A stretch of 39,627 bases of DNA from Holophaga sp. (GCA_016715205.1 JADKBC010000021.1:1-39627), one strand, 5' to 3'. Positions 23,889 to 32,214 are shown, counted from the first letter of the stretch. Program-made: numbers and translations. Notes: generated by a model not told the origin, from the sequence alone.

Positions 23889-25115
23889 TCAGGGTAGTCC
23901 GGCCCAGCGGGGATCGGTGTCTGCCGCGGTTTGGCCGATATGGGCCAAGGCCTGCTCGAGATCCGCAAGGATGTCCTCGATGTCCTCGATGCCAACGGAC
24001 AGGCGCACCAGGCCGTCCGAAATGCCGGCGGCGATGCGGTCTTCCCGGGCCATGCCGGCATGGGTCATGGAGGCGGGGTGGCTGATGAGGGTTTCCACGC
24101 CCCCCAGGGACACGGCGAGGCCCGCGAGATGTACGTTGTCCATGAGCAACCGTCCGGCCTCGATCCCGCCCTTCAGCTCGAACGCGATCATGGAGCCGGG
24201 GCCGGACATCTGCCGCATGGCCAGATCGTGCTGCGGGTGGCTGGCAAGGCCGACGTAGCTCACCCACGCCACGGCAGGGTGCCTGGTGAGCCATTCCGCG
24301 ACCACCCTGGCATTCTCTTGGGCGCGCTCGACCCTCAGGGCCAGGGTCTTGAGCCCGCGGCTCACCATGTAGGACTGGTGGGGATCCATGTTGGCGCCGA
24401 GGTTCACGAGCATCGCCCGGATCTGCTTGTGCAGGGCTTCCGTCCGGGCCACCACGATGCCTCCCACGACGTCCGCATGGCCGTTGATGAATTTGGTGAC
24501 GGAGTGCAGGACCACATCCGCGCCGAGGTCCAGCGGCTTCTGCAGGTAGGGGCTGGCAAAGGTATTGTCTACCACGAGCAGGGCCCCTGCGGAGTGGGCG
24601 ATCTCTGCGGCAGCCCTGATGTCGGTGACGGACATGGCGGGATTGGAAGGGGATTCCACGTAGACCAACTTGGTGTTCGGCCGCATGCCCCGCGGAGGCG
24701 AACGAGGTTAGAGGTGTCCACGTAGGTGGACTCGACGCCGAACCGGCTCATATGCTTCTCCATGAGCCCGCGGCTGGGGCCGTACACGCTGTCGGTGCTG
24801 ACCACGTGGTCCCCGAGCATTGAGCAGCGCGAGATACACCGTGCTCACGGCACCCATGCCGCTGGCCATGGCTGTGGCGCCGAAGCCGTTCTCAAGCTGG
24901 GCGACGTTCTCCTCCAGGGCTGCGGTGGTCGGGTTCCCGATGCGCGTGTAGATGTAGCCGTCCTCCGTGCCCGCGAAGCGGTTCGCGCCCTGCTGGGCAT
25001 TGCGGAAGGCGAAGGTGGAGGTCTGGTAGATGGGCGTCACCACGCTGCCGTAAGCGTCCTCTCGGATGCCCGCGTGCACGAGCTTGGTGTTGAAGCCTTT
25101 GGTGCGTGTGTCCAT
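23889..25115 (-). CDS. Cystathionine gamma-synthase/lyase or methionine gamma-lyase family enzyme, two compensating indels
   Basis: Joined over three segments this is a normal PLP enzyme of about 408 residues. Segment 1 (from ATG 25115, AAGGAGC upstream) has FNTKLVHAGIREDAYGSVVTPIYQTSTF and YIYTRIGNPT. Segment 2 has GDHVVSTDSVYGPSRGLM. Segment 3 (to 23889) has KLVYVESPSNP, VVDNTFASPYLQKPLDLGADVV, the PLP lysine in LHSVTKFINGH, and VSLGGVETLISHPASMTHA. An extra base near 24815-24820 and a missing base near 24688 explain the switches, which return to the original frame; sequencing error is likely. It cleaves or forms cystathionine, or releases sulfur from methionine or homocysteine. With cystathionine beta-synthase at 30299 it could complete reverse trans-sulfuration. 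Confidence 0.82.
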
Positions 25116-25129
25116 GGTTGCTCCTTGGA

Positions 25130-25996
25130 TCAGGCGGGACGCCTGCGTGCGTGGTTCAGCAGTGCCCGGAGGCCTGCGCCACGAGGCAGGGCCTGGCCGG
25201 GCCCGCCGAGGTTTCCTTCGAAGAACTTGGCACGAGCGCTGGCGCGGACCTTCCCGCCCTGCTCGATGGTGGCGTGCACAAGGTGAACCGGCCCTTCGCC
25301 GCGCAGCCACTCCCCGCGGATCGTGGCGGGAAGGCCTGTCTCCACGGCGCCCCGGAACCGCACCCGGAGGTCCACCGTATAGGCCGCGATGCCCTTGGCC
25401 AGGAGGCAACTGGCCATGGCGCCATCCAGGAGGCTGGAGACGATGCCCCCGTGGACGACATTCCCAAAGCCTTCGTAGGACTTTCCGCAGCCGAAGGCGC
25501 CTTCGACGGTGTGTTCGCCGGTCACACGGAAATCGACCTTCAGGCCGAAGGGATGGCGGTCCCAGCAAACCACGCAATGGGCGTGGAGCCGGTTCTTCAG
25601 GGTATCGAGCCGGCCCTGGGCCGTCTCGATACCCGGATCCAGCGCCCCCAAGGCCTGAAGCCGCTCCAGCAGGGGAGCGAGTTCCGCTTCGCCGGGGGCG
25701 GCCGTCAGGCTGCAGAGAACTCCCAGACCCTCGCTGGCGTGATGGAACGCCTCCGGTGCAAGCTCGGTGAGGACGGCCGTGTTCGCGCGGGCGTCGATGT
25801 TCAGGAGCCTTTCGATCAGGTCGCGGAATGGCTGGTTCAGCCCATCCACGATCACCAGTTCCCAGGCCTTCCGGCGGGCCGCCTGAAGAAAGCTCCAGGC
25901 ATCGGCAAAGATCTCGACGCGGGCGCTGCGCCGTTCCAGGCCATCCGGAAGGGCCATCAACGCGCCTTCCCGTGCGGTGACCAGTGCGACGTTCAT
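25130..25996 (-). CDS. Receiver-like domain fused to PaaI-type hotdog thioesterase
   Basis: A 288-residue protein with two parts. Residues 1-115 look like a response-regulator receiver fold: MNVALVTAREGALMAL, then VEIFADAWSFLQAA, WELVIVDGLNQ with Asp51 in the phospho-acceptor place, and ANTAVLTELAPEAF. The acidic pair at the N-terminus typical of true receivers is not evident, so phosphorylation is uncertain. Residues 140-265 are a hotdog domain with CVVCWDRHPFGLKV (Cys141, Cys144) and NVVHGGIVSSLLDGAM, like acyl-CoA thioesterases. The same CxxC...HPFGL arrangement is in the hotdog gene at 31439. It starts in an ATGA overlap with the NifX-like gene. Substrate unknown. Confidence 0.75.
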   Translation of the reverse strand: MNVALVTAREGALMALPDGLERRSARVEIFADAWSFLQAARRKAWELVIVDGLNQPFRDLIERLLNIDARANTAVLTELAPEAFHHASEGLGVLCSLTAAPGEAELAPLLERLQALGALDPGIETAQGRLDTLKNRLHAHCVVCWDRHPFGLKVDFRVTGEHTVEGAFGCGKSYEGFGNVVHGGIVSSLLDGAMASCLLAKGIAAYTVDLRVRFRGAVETGLPATIRGEWLRGEGPVHLVHATIEQGGKVRASARAKFFEGNLGGPGQALPRGAGLRALLNHARRRPA

Positions 25997-26444
25997 GGGT
26001 CTCCCCCTGCGCGGGTGGAATGTGCGGTGCGGGATTGTTCAGTGCTGGAATGGCCCTGGCCGTGCTGCTGCCCGCCGCCGCAACTGTGCTCCCGGGTGAA
26101 GCGCTGGAGATCACCCGCAGATGAACGACTGGACGGCCGCATTCACGCTTGGGGACCTCGGTGCCGCGGTAGACTTCGATGCCGGCCTGGTTGAAGCCCA
26201 TCAAGGGACGCAGACCCATGCCCCCGGCAATGAGGACCGTAACACCGTGCTTGGCCAGATGATTGACAGGCGCGAGACACCCGCCCTGCTGGTGTGGAAC
26301 GTTCGGCAGGGTGCCCACTTCAGTGATCTGGCCTTCGTTCACATCGACCACGGTATAGAGATCACAGTGGCCGAAGTGGGCTCCCACGCTGGCTTCGAGG
26401 CCGCCGGGCAGGATGGAAGGGATGGCGATGCGGGTCGGGTTCAT
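25993..26444 (-). CDS. NifX-like protein with His-rich tail, two frameshifts
   Basis: The start at 26444 has AAGGAGT upstream. Frame 1 reads MNPTRIAIPSILPGGLEASVGAHFGHCDLYTVVDV, then HQQGGCLAPVNHLAKHGVTVLIAGGMGLRPLMGFNQAGIEVYRG, the NifX/NafY fold. The ending is found in other frames: VNAAVQSFICG, then DLQRFTREHSCGGGQQHGQGH. One extra base near 26150 and one near 26117-26119 join them, giving about 149 residues and a stop overlapping the next ATG at 25996. The histidine/cysteine-rich tail is common in metal-cofactor-binding members of this family. Its neighbours are MinD-type ATPases, as in the orange-protein genes of Desulfovibrio. Confidence 0.8.
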
Positions 26445-26456
26445 GAGCAGGACTCC

Positions 26457-27341
26457 TTAGATAGGGGATGGAAGTTCAAGAAGGTGCTGCAGGCCCGGCC
26501 AGATCTGCCGGACCTGGAGGCCGAACGGTGTGGCTGGGCCTTCGGTGACCGCTTGCCCGCGCAGCATGGCCTCGGTGACCGCCGGATCGTGTGGCAAGTG
26601 CCCCACCACCGGAATCCGCCGCGCCTCGCAGTAGGCATGGATGGCTGCCTGGTATTCCCGGCTCAGGTCGGCCTTGTTGATGAGCACGCAGCTGCGGACG
26701 CGGAGCGCGTGGCAAAGCTCCGTCACCCGGGAGAGGTCGTGGAGTCCGGATGGGGTGGGCTCGGTCACCAGGAGCGCCAGGCTGGCCATGGAGAGGGAAC
26801 TGATGACGGGACAGCCGATGCCAGGGGCGCCATCACTCAGGATGCGCTCCAGGGCCCGACTGGAGGCCTGCGCCCGCGCCTTGGTCTTGAGCAGGGTGAC
26901 GAGCTTCCCGGAGTTCTCCTGCCCTGGGTCGAGCTGGGCGTGGATCATGGGGCCGAAGCGGGTCTCGCTTTCGTACCAGGTGCCGCAAAGACGGTCCGGG
27001 AAATCGATGGCTTGCTCGGGGCAAAAGGCTACACAGACCTTGCAGCCCTCGCAGTGGCTGGAGTCCACTGTGAATCGCCCGCCCTCTTTGTGGATGGCGC
27101 CGTAGGCGCAGACGTTCGCGCAGGTGCCGCAGCCGGTGCAGGCGGCAGGGTCGATTTCCGCCACGTGGCCGGACAGGAAGGGGCCGCTTCGCTGCACGGT
27201 GGGTCCGGCGATCAAATGCAGGTCGGGTGCATCCACATCCAGGTCGCAGAGCACCTTGCCTTCGGCCAGATGGGCGAAGGCCGCCGCCAGGGAGGTCTTG
27301 CCGGTGCCGCCCTTGCCGCTGATCACCACCAACTCATGCAT
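26457..27341 (-). CDS. MinD-superfamily ATPase with inserted ferredoxin domain (second copy)
   Basis: A 294-residue protein: deviant Walker A SGKGGTGKTS (residues 8-17), then two 4Fe-4S motifs, CTGCGTCANVC (Cys68, 71, 74, 78) and CEGCKVCVAFC (Cys97, 100, 103, 107), followed by the rest of the MinD fold (VTEPTPSGLHDLSRV, CVLINKADLS). This is COG1149: cytoplasmic ATPases that couple nucleotide use to electron or cluster transfer. Paired copies with NifX-like proteins form the anaerobe-specific orange-protein gene set in Desulfovibrio. It overlaps the first copy by 8 nt. Confidence 0.93.
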   Translation of the reverse strand: MHELVVISGKGGTGKTSLAAAFAHLAEGKVLCDLDVDAPDLHLIAGPTVQRSGPFLSGHVAEIDPAACTGCGTCANVCAYGAIHKEGGRFTVDSSHCEGCKVCVAFCPEQAIDFPDRLCGTWYESETRFGPMIHAQLDPGQENSGKLVTLLKTKARAQASSRALERILSDGAPGIGCPVISSLSMASLALLVTEPTPSGLHDLSRVTELCHALRVRSCVLINKADLSREYQAAIHAYCEARRIPVVGHLPHDPAVTEAMLRGQAVTEGPATPFGLQVRQIWPGLQHLLELPSPI

Positions 27342-28203
27342 GGCACGGCTCCCCGGCCAGCCGCTTCACCCGTTCCGCCAAGTGCTCGAAGGTAGCCTTC
27401 ATTCCTGCATCCAGCTGGGCCAGGATGCCGCCCCGGGCATAGTGCTCGGCGATATCCCGGCGGAAGGCAATTTCCGCGAGGAGAGGCAGCCCCTTTTCTT
27501 GGCAAAAGGCTTGGACTTGGTCATCGCCCACGCCAGCACGATTGATGACAACACCCATTGGTTTGCCCAGGGAGCGGAAGGCCTGCCAGGCCAAGCGAAG
27601 ATCATGGAGGCCAAAGGGGGTTGGTTCGGTTACCAGGAGAATGACATCCGCATCTTGCACCGCCGTCATGGCTGGACAGCTAACACCCGGAGGGGCGTCG
27701 ATGATGATGTCGCGCAACTCTTGGTCGCCCATAGCCTGCATCCGCTGGCGGACCTTGCCCATGAGCGGCGGGCTCATGGCCTCGCCGATGCGAAGGCGGC
27801 CCGTTAGGCACGGGATTCCGTCTGCTGTAAGGCCTGTTTCTACCACGCCAAGTTCTCGCTGGCCCTTTTGGAGAGCATGTTCTGGGCAAATGCGCATGCA
27901 ACCGCCGCACCCGTGGCACATCTCCGGAAAGATGAGCAGGTGCGCGCCCATGAGACTGATGGCCTTGAACTGGCATAACTCGGCACAGGCTCCACACAGC
28001 TTGCAGAGGGCCTTGTCGAGCACAGGCACTTCCAAGAAGGCTGTTTCGACACGCACGGATTCCGGTTTCAGGAAAAGGTGCAGGTTCGGTTCCTCCACAT
28101 CCATATCCACGGCCAATACCGGGTGCTTCCAGATTGAGGCAAGGGCGGCAGAGACGGTGGTTTTGCCCGTTCCTCCTTTACCACTGGCGACCGCGACAAG
28201 CAT
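27334..28203 (-). CDS. MinD-superfamily ATPase with inserted ferredoxin domain (first copy)
   Basis: A 289-residue protein from ATG 28203. Walker A SGKGGTGKTT (7-16), DMDVEEPNLH, two 4Fe-4S motifs CKLCGACAELC (Cys67, 70, 73, 77) and CHGCGGCMRIC (Cys96, 99, 102, 106), then IIIDAPPGVSCPAM and VTEPTPFGLHDLRLA. Organised like the second copy but only moderately similar, so a heterodimer is plausible. It lies 8 nt after the NifX-like gene and overlaps the second copy, fitting a fixed complex. Confidence 0.93.
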   Translation of the reverse strand: MLVAVASGKGGTGKTTVSAALASIWKHPVLAVDMDVEEPNLHLFLKPESVRVETAFLEVPVLDKALCKLCGACAELCQFKAISLMGAHLLIFPEMCHGCGGCMRICPEHALQKGQRELGVVETGLTADGIPCLTGRLRIGEAMSPPLMGKVRQRMQAMGDQELRDIIIDAPPGVSCPAMTAVQDADVILLVTEPTPFGLHDLRLAWQAFRSLGKPMGVVINRAGVGDDQVQAFCQEKGLPLLAEIAFRRDIAEHYARGGILAQLDAGMKATFEHLAERVKRLAGEPCHA

Positions 28204-28211
28204 GGTGGCTC

Positions 28212-28579
28212 CTAGTGGCTGGGGGCATCGGAGAAGGTGAATTCCCCAGCCTTGAACTTGGCCACGGCCTCGCCAACGGTCATGTTCTCCACGCCTTGTA
28301 CCACCCTGACGCCGGTAGCCTGGAGGGCGGCCCAAGCTTTGGGTCCCACATGGCCGGTAAGCAAAGCCTGTGCACCCGCCTTGACGAGATTCTCGGCGGC
28401 CTGGATGCCAGCCCTTGGGCCAGGACCTGGGAGGAGCCGTTATCCACATAAGCAATGGCCATCGATTCCAAGTCCACTATGACGAAGCCGCCTGCGCGAC
28501 CGAACCGGGAATCTACCGGATCCCCAAGGGTGGGACCTTCACTGGTGATGGCGATCTTGAGAATGGGTGCAGTGGTCAT
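28212..28579 (-). CDS. NifX-like protein, one frameshift
   Basis: Starts at ATG 28579 (AGAGG upstream) with MTTAPILKIAITSEGPTLGDPVDSRFGRAGGFVIVD. The frame fails after SSQVLAQG; the next frame continues AGIQAAENLVKAGAQALLTGHVGPKAWAALQATGV and ends AVAKFKAGEFTFSDAPSH with TAG at 28212. One missing G in a GGG run near 28420 explains it, giving a typical NifX/orange-protein-like chain of about 122 residues. First gene of the minus-strand cluster, with an operator-like palindrome just upstream. Confidence 0.85.
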
Positions 28580-28589
28580 GGGGAACCTC

Positions 28590-28625
28590 TTGACCAATAA
28601 TGGGCATATGCTCACTATTGGTCAA
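28590..28625. promoter_or_regulatory. 36-bp near-perfect palindrome, operator site A
   Basis: Outer arms TTGACCAATA / TATTGGTCAA are perfect inverted repeats and the centre is TGGGCATATGCTCA (28601-28614). On the minus strand TTGACC and CATTAT sit 17 bp apart as possible -35/-10 boxes, so the core lies between them. It ends 10 bp from the start codon of the NifX-like gene. The core recurs at three other intergenic places. Confidence 0.7.
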
Positions 28626-28689
28626 CCCAACCTTGGTCACACTTTGGCGTGGGCCATTGGGTGTTTATGCTTTCGGTGCAAGCCCGGTC

Positions 28690-30279
28690 TCAAGGGCGCC
28701 CTTCAAAATTGGCAGCATCATTCAGCCAGCGGGGTTTTTGGGGAGCATTGGCTACGACCTGTCCCAATTCAAAGACGAACCGGGTCTGTTGTGCCATGCC
28801 ATCCAGGTTCCAGGTGGGATCATACCGATCAGTGGGTTGATGGTATCCATTGCGTAGCCAAGCATCAGCCTTGGCCTGGGAGGTTTTCGGATCGTTCACG
28901 TAGTCCCAACCACCATCTAGCGAAAACCCTGGGGAGATTGCTGGCACGCCTCCACGAACGAAGGCAAAGTGATCGGCACGGAAGTAGAGGCCCGCGGGGT
29001 CCGGGGCGCATCCGCGAAAACGCAACCCCATGGAAGCGGCAACCTTCTTGGCATGGTCTCCGAGTTCACTGGAATCGGCACCCAAGGCCGCGATGTCTTT
29101 CGTTTCACCCAGAAAATTGAGGCTCTCGAGATTGAGTACGGCGGCGGTTTTGTCCAAGGGGCGCAAGGGTGAACGAACGTAAGCGGTCGCACCCAGCAAG
29201 CCGGCCTCTTCGCCGGTGAGAAAGAGAAACAACTGGCTGCGCCGGGCGGGCTTGCGGATGGCAGCCTGAGCGATGGCGAGAACCGCCGCAAGGCCGCTGG
29301 CATTGTCAACGGCTCCGTTGAAGATGCGGCCATCTTCGTGCCGTCCGAAATGGTCCCAGTGGGCCGAATACCCTACATATTCATCCTTCAATACAGAATC
29401 CATCCCTGGGATGACGCCTACCACGTTGTATTGGACCACGTGCTTGACCTTGCTCAGCACGGCTCCCTTCGCTCGAATTTGCAGATCTACGGGACGGAAA
29501 TCAGGGCCCTCGGCGCGGTGAGTCAGGGCATCTAAATCCTGGCCTGCCGCCGCGAAGAGCTTGCGGGCTGCATCCTGGCTGATAATGCCACCGAGGATGG
29601 AGGTGGCAGCACCTGAGTCGAGGGCGAACCTTTCCCCGCTCCAGCCTGTGCATGCCACGCTCCATGCGTAGCGGGCGGAAATGGGCGTGTGCACGATTAG
29701 CACAGCGGCCGCTCCTTGTCGGATACCCTCCTCGATTTTGTAGGTCCATCGCCCCTGGTAATGGGCGGGCGTGCCGCAAGGCGAGGCGGCGTTGGTATCG
29801 GTTCGCTCACCCATGAGCATCACGAGGACCTTACCGCGCACATCCAGGCCTTTGTAGTCGTCTCGCCCCCCGTTGCTTGATGAGATTCCATGCCCTACAA
29901 AGACGAGAGTTGCGTTTAGGTCCACCTGGGCCTTCGGACCGGAAGGAGCAAGGAAAAAATCCTTCCCGAGCTGCAAATCCAATGGTCCTTTTGTGGTCTC
30001 AAAGACGATCCGGCTAGCCTCGGGCCGGGGCAGCATGCTCGCCAATTTTACCGCCTGGAGATAGCTGTCCCCATTAGCAGGACGGAGCCCCAGAACACGA
30101 AGCTGAGTTTCCAGATACTTCACAGCCAAGTCGCCGCCCCGCTGTCCCATGCCGCGCCCTTCCAGAAGGTCGTCCGCCAGAAAGGCCAAGTGAGCTCGAA
30201 GGGCGCTCTTCTCAATTCGGGTTTCTTGGGCGGAAAGCAAGAAGGGCAGGGTGAAGGCAAAAATTCCGCGAAGCTTCAT
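28690..30279 (-). CDS. Secreted M28-family metallopeptidase
   Basis: A 529-residue protein from ATG 30279 with AGGAGG upstream and a signal peptide (MKLRGIFAFTLPFLLSAQ). Zinc-ligand blocks of M28 aminopeptidases are present: YSAHWDHFG, GAVDNASGLAAVLAIA, LTGEEAGLLGA, and a C-terminal YHQPTDRYD. A PA-like insert (AAAVLIVHTPISARYAW) lies between the N-terminal part and the catalytic domain. It removes N-terminal residues from peptides, probably in the periplasm or outside. It follows the cystathionine beta-synthase-type gene by 19 nt, so the two form a transcript, an odd pairing. Confidence 0.92.
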   Translation of the reverse strand: MKLRGIFAFTLPFLLSAQETRIEKSALRAHLAFLADDLLEGRGMGQRGGDLAVKYLETQLRVLGLRPANGDSYLQAVKLASMLPRPEASRIVFETTKGPLDLQLGKDFFLAPSGPKAQVDLNATLVFVGHGISSSNGGRDDYKGLDVRGKVLVMLMGERTDTNAASPCGTPAHYQGRWTYKIEEGIRQGAAAVLIVHTPISARYAWSVACTGWSGERFALDSGAATSILGGIISQDAARKLFAAAGQDLDALTHRAEGPDFRPVDLQIRAKGAVLSKVKHVVQYNVVGVIPGMDSVLKDEYVGYSAHWDHFGRHEDGRIFNGAVDNASGLAAVLAIAQAAIRKPARRSQLFLFLTGEEAGLLGATAYVRSPLRPLDKTAAVLNLESLNFLGETKDIAALGADSSELGDHAKKVAASMGLRFRGCAPDPAGLYFRADHFAFVRGGVPAISPGFSLDGGWDYVNDPKTSQAKADAWLRNGYHQPTDRYDPTWNLDGMAQQTRFVFELGQVVANAPQKPRWLNDAANFEGRP

Positions 30280-30298
30280 TTGATCCTCCTGATCCTGT

Positions 30299-31285
30299 TC
30301 ATGCTTCGGATACAAGGAAACCTTGGGCGCGCATCCAATCGTCGCTAAAGACGGTGCTGAGATACCGGGAGGCGCCATCGGGGAATACGGTCACTATGCG
30401 GGCGTTGGGGCCGAGCTTGGCCGCAATTTGGCGAACTCCCCAGATTGCCGCACCACTGGATCCGCCCACCAAGAGCCCCTCACTCCGCGCCAAAGCACGT
30501 GCTTCCAGGAAGGTGTCCTGGTCCTTGACCTGAAGAATGTCATCGAGAATCTCGAAGTCCATGGTGGCAATGGGAAACTCGTCGCCGAGCCCTTCGACAA
30601 GATAAGGGCCGGAAACCAAATTCTTGCGCCCCCGGAAATGGTCATGGAACACCGAGCCAATGGGATCGATGGCGATCACCTGTATTTTTGGATCTTGTTC
30701 TTTCAGGAAGCGACCCACGCCGCTGATTGTGCCACCCGTGCCTGCCCCAGCCACGAAGGCATCAATGCGGCCTTCCATTTGCTCCCAGATCTCGGGGCCA
30801 GTGCCGTGGTAGTGGGCCGCGTTGTTCTCGCGGTTGCTGTGCTGATCCGGAAAGTAGCAATGCGGTGTTTCCCGCGCTAGGCGTGGTGTGATGCGGTTAT
30901 AACTCTCGGGATGCTCGGGTGGCAGGCTGCTATCGGTGAGGTGGACTTCCACACCCAGCACTCGGAGCTGATCCAGCTTCTCCCGGCTAATCCGGTCCCG
31001 GACTACCACCTTGAGGCGGTAACCCTTTTGAATGGCTACGAGCGCAAGGCCAAGGGCGGTATTTCCGGATGAATTTTCCAGGATCATGTCCCCTGGTTGG
31101 ATGCGCCCGTCTCGCTCCGCCGCCTCAATCATGTAGCGCGCAACCCGGTCCTTGATGCTGCCCATGGGGTTGAGGAATTCCAATTTGGCAAAGACCTGAC
31201 AACCAGATTCCCGGCTGAGACTTGGAAGTTCCACAAGGGGTGTTTTTCCGATGGTCTCCAAGATCGCGCAATGGGTTCCCTGCAT
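30299..31285 (-). CDS. Cystathionine beta-synthase/cysteine synthase family enzyme
   Basis: A 328-residue PLP enzyme of fold type II, starting MQGTHCAILETIGKTP with AAGGGAAG upstream. Lys45 in NPMGSIKDR is the PLP lysine; ENSSGNTALGLAL and GAGTGGTISGVGRFL bind substrate and the PLP phosphate. The PESYNRI and HYHGTGPEIWEQ blocks look closer to cystathionine beta-synthase than to CysK, and there are no C-terminal CBS domains. It makes cystathionine (or cysteine) from serine or acetylserine with homocysteine or sulfide. An operator-like site lies 75 bp upstream. Confidence 0.88.
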   Translation of the reverse strand: MQGTHCAILETIGKTPLVELPSLSRESGCQVFAKLEFLNPMGSIKDRVARYMIEAAERDGRIQPGDMILENSSGNTALGLALVAIQKGYRLKVVVRDRISREKLDQLRVLGVEVHLTDSSLPPEHPESYNRITPRLARETPHCYFPDQHSNRENNAAHYHGTGPEIWEQMEGRIDAFVAGAGTGGTISGVGRFLKEQDPKIQVIAIDPIGSVFHDHFRGRKNLVSGPYLVEGLGDEFPIATMDFEILDDILQVKDQDTFLEARALARSEGLLVGGSSGAAIWGVRQIAAKLGPNARIVTVFPDGASRYLSTVFSDDWMRAQGFLVSEA

Positions 31286-31359
31286 GGTCAACTTCCCTTT
31301 CAGCGCAATGCCTGAAGACGGCTGTTGGTTATTCTTTACACCCAATTTCGCCGATATAA

Positions 31360-31373
31360 TGAGCATAAGACCA
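31360..31373. promoter_or_regulatory. Operator site B (TGRGCATAWG motif)
   Basis: TGAGCATAAGACCA with AT-rich flanks (ATATAA left, AAATAGG right) matches the core of site A. It lies in the 153-bp gap upstream of the cystathionine beta-synthase-type gene. Read on the minus strand, CATTAT follows directly as a possible -10, as at site A. Confidence 0.6.
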
Positions 31374-31438
31374 AAATAGGCTGTTTGGAACCATTCGATT
31401 TAATGAATGGATGCCCCGAGTACTACGAACCTGGCTAT

Positions 31439-32041
31439 TCAGCTCTTTTGAATTTCGTAGTAGCGGCCGCGAGCTGTGGCCCGCACCTTTCCGCCTTGGG
31501 ATAAGCATGCTGTCATATGGTTGAACGGCCCTTTACGAAGGCGCACTATCCCGGTCACCCGAGCCTCTTGGTCCAGTTCTACGGGGAGTAAGAAACGCAC
31601 CTGGATATCGGTTGTTACCGCCTCGATGCCTTCCGCCATGAGGGCATGGGCCATGGCGCTGTCCAGGAGCATGCTGACGATGCCGGCATGGAGATTCCCA
31701 GGGAATCCCTGAAAGGGCGCATTGCAGGGGAAAACACCTTCGACCTTGCCTTTGGCGGTGTGGGCAAAAATGACACCCAACCCAAAGGGATGATCCGGGG
31801 CACACACGAAGCAATCGGGATGCTGGTGTTGGCGGACCACCTTCAGGGAGAGGGGCTCGGGATCAGGTGGTGTTGTCGGGATGGCATTCCGGTTTGGTTT
31901 CCCTGTGGCTCGTTTGGCTGTGCTTAGTAATTCCGCTCTTCCACAGGAGCCACTTGATGCCCTCCAGGGCCAGGAGGTTTTCGGACTGCGGGTAGGAACT
32001 TGAGGTTGCTGTTCGCTGGTGTTGGGGGCTTTGACCTTCAT
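31439..32041 (-). CDS. PaaI-type hotdog thioesterase with CxxC motif
   Basis: A 200-residue frame. The hotdog domain is from about residue 70: HPDCFVCAPDHPFGLGVIF (Cys77, Cys80), LHAGIVSMLLDSAMAHALMAEGI, and VRFLLPVELDQEARVTGIV, ending GGKVRATARGRYYEI. It is a paralogue of the domain in the fusion at 25130. The first 65 residues are low-complexity (Pro/Ser/Thr) and unlike a folded domain; the true start may be a GTG near 31841, or the N-terminus may be out of frame, since another frame there reads ENLLALEGIKWLLWKSGI. Start uncertain, domain firm. Substrate unknown. Confidence 0.75.
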   Translation of the reverse strand: MKVKAPNTSEQQPQVPTRSPKTSWPWRASSGSCGRAELLSTAKRATGKPNRNAIPTTPPDPEPLSLKVVRQHQHPDCFVCAPDHPFGLGVIFAHTAKGKVEGVFPCNAPFQGFPGNLHAGIVSMLLDSAMAHALMAEGIEAVTTDIQVRFLLPVELDQEARVTGIVRLRKGPFNHMTACLSQGGKVRATARGRYYEIQKS

Positions 32042-32121
32042 TGGAGCCTGCTTTCAAAAACCTAAAATCCCCGTGATTGGGCGGATCTTGCCAGGGCCAC
32101 GGTTTAGCAATTTTCTAATAG

Positions 32122-32135
32122 TGAGCATATGTTCG
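32122..32135. promoter_or_regulatory. Operator site C (TGRGCATAWG motif)
   Basis: TGAGCATATGTTCG preceded by CTAATAG and followed by ATAATATTG; the left half is nearly identical to site A read on the minus strand (CCAATAGTGAGCATATG). It lies between the divergent thioesterase and CoA-disulfide reductase genes, so it may act on either or both. Confidence 0.6.
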
Positions 32136-32185
32136 ATAATATTGACGACAACGGGATGTGTCGTGATCAACCGTGACGCACGTCC

Positions 32186-32214
32186 TTGCCATGATAATTC
32201 AAATTAGCTTGAAT
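32186..32214 (+). promoter_or_regulatory. Possible sigma-70-type promoter
   Basis: TTGCCA (32186-32191) and TTGAAT (32209-32214) are 17 bp apart, matching the -35 box in five positions and the -10 box in four. It would start transcription near 32221, about 50 nt before the reductase ATG. Weak evidence. Confidence 0.3.

Noticed and set aside
22112..24258. Long plus-strand frames (22112-23290, 22843-24258) opposite ZIP, bioB and gamma-lyase
   Set aside because: Antisense shadows of conserved genes with arbitrary composition.
25106..27395. Long plus-strand frames opposite the hotdog, NifX-like and MinD genes
   Set aside because: Same reason: the minus-strand proteins carry clear motifs, these do not.
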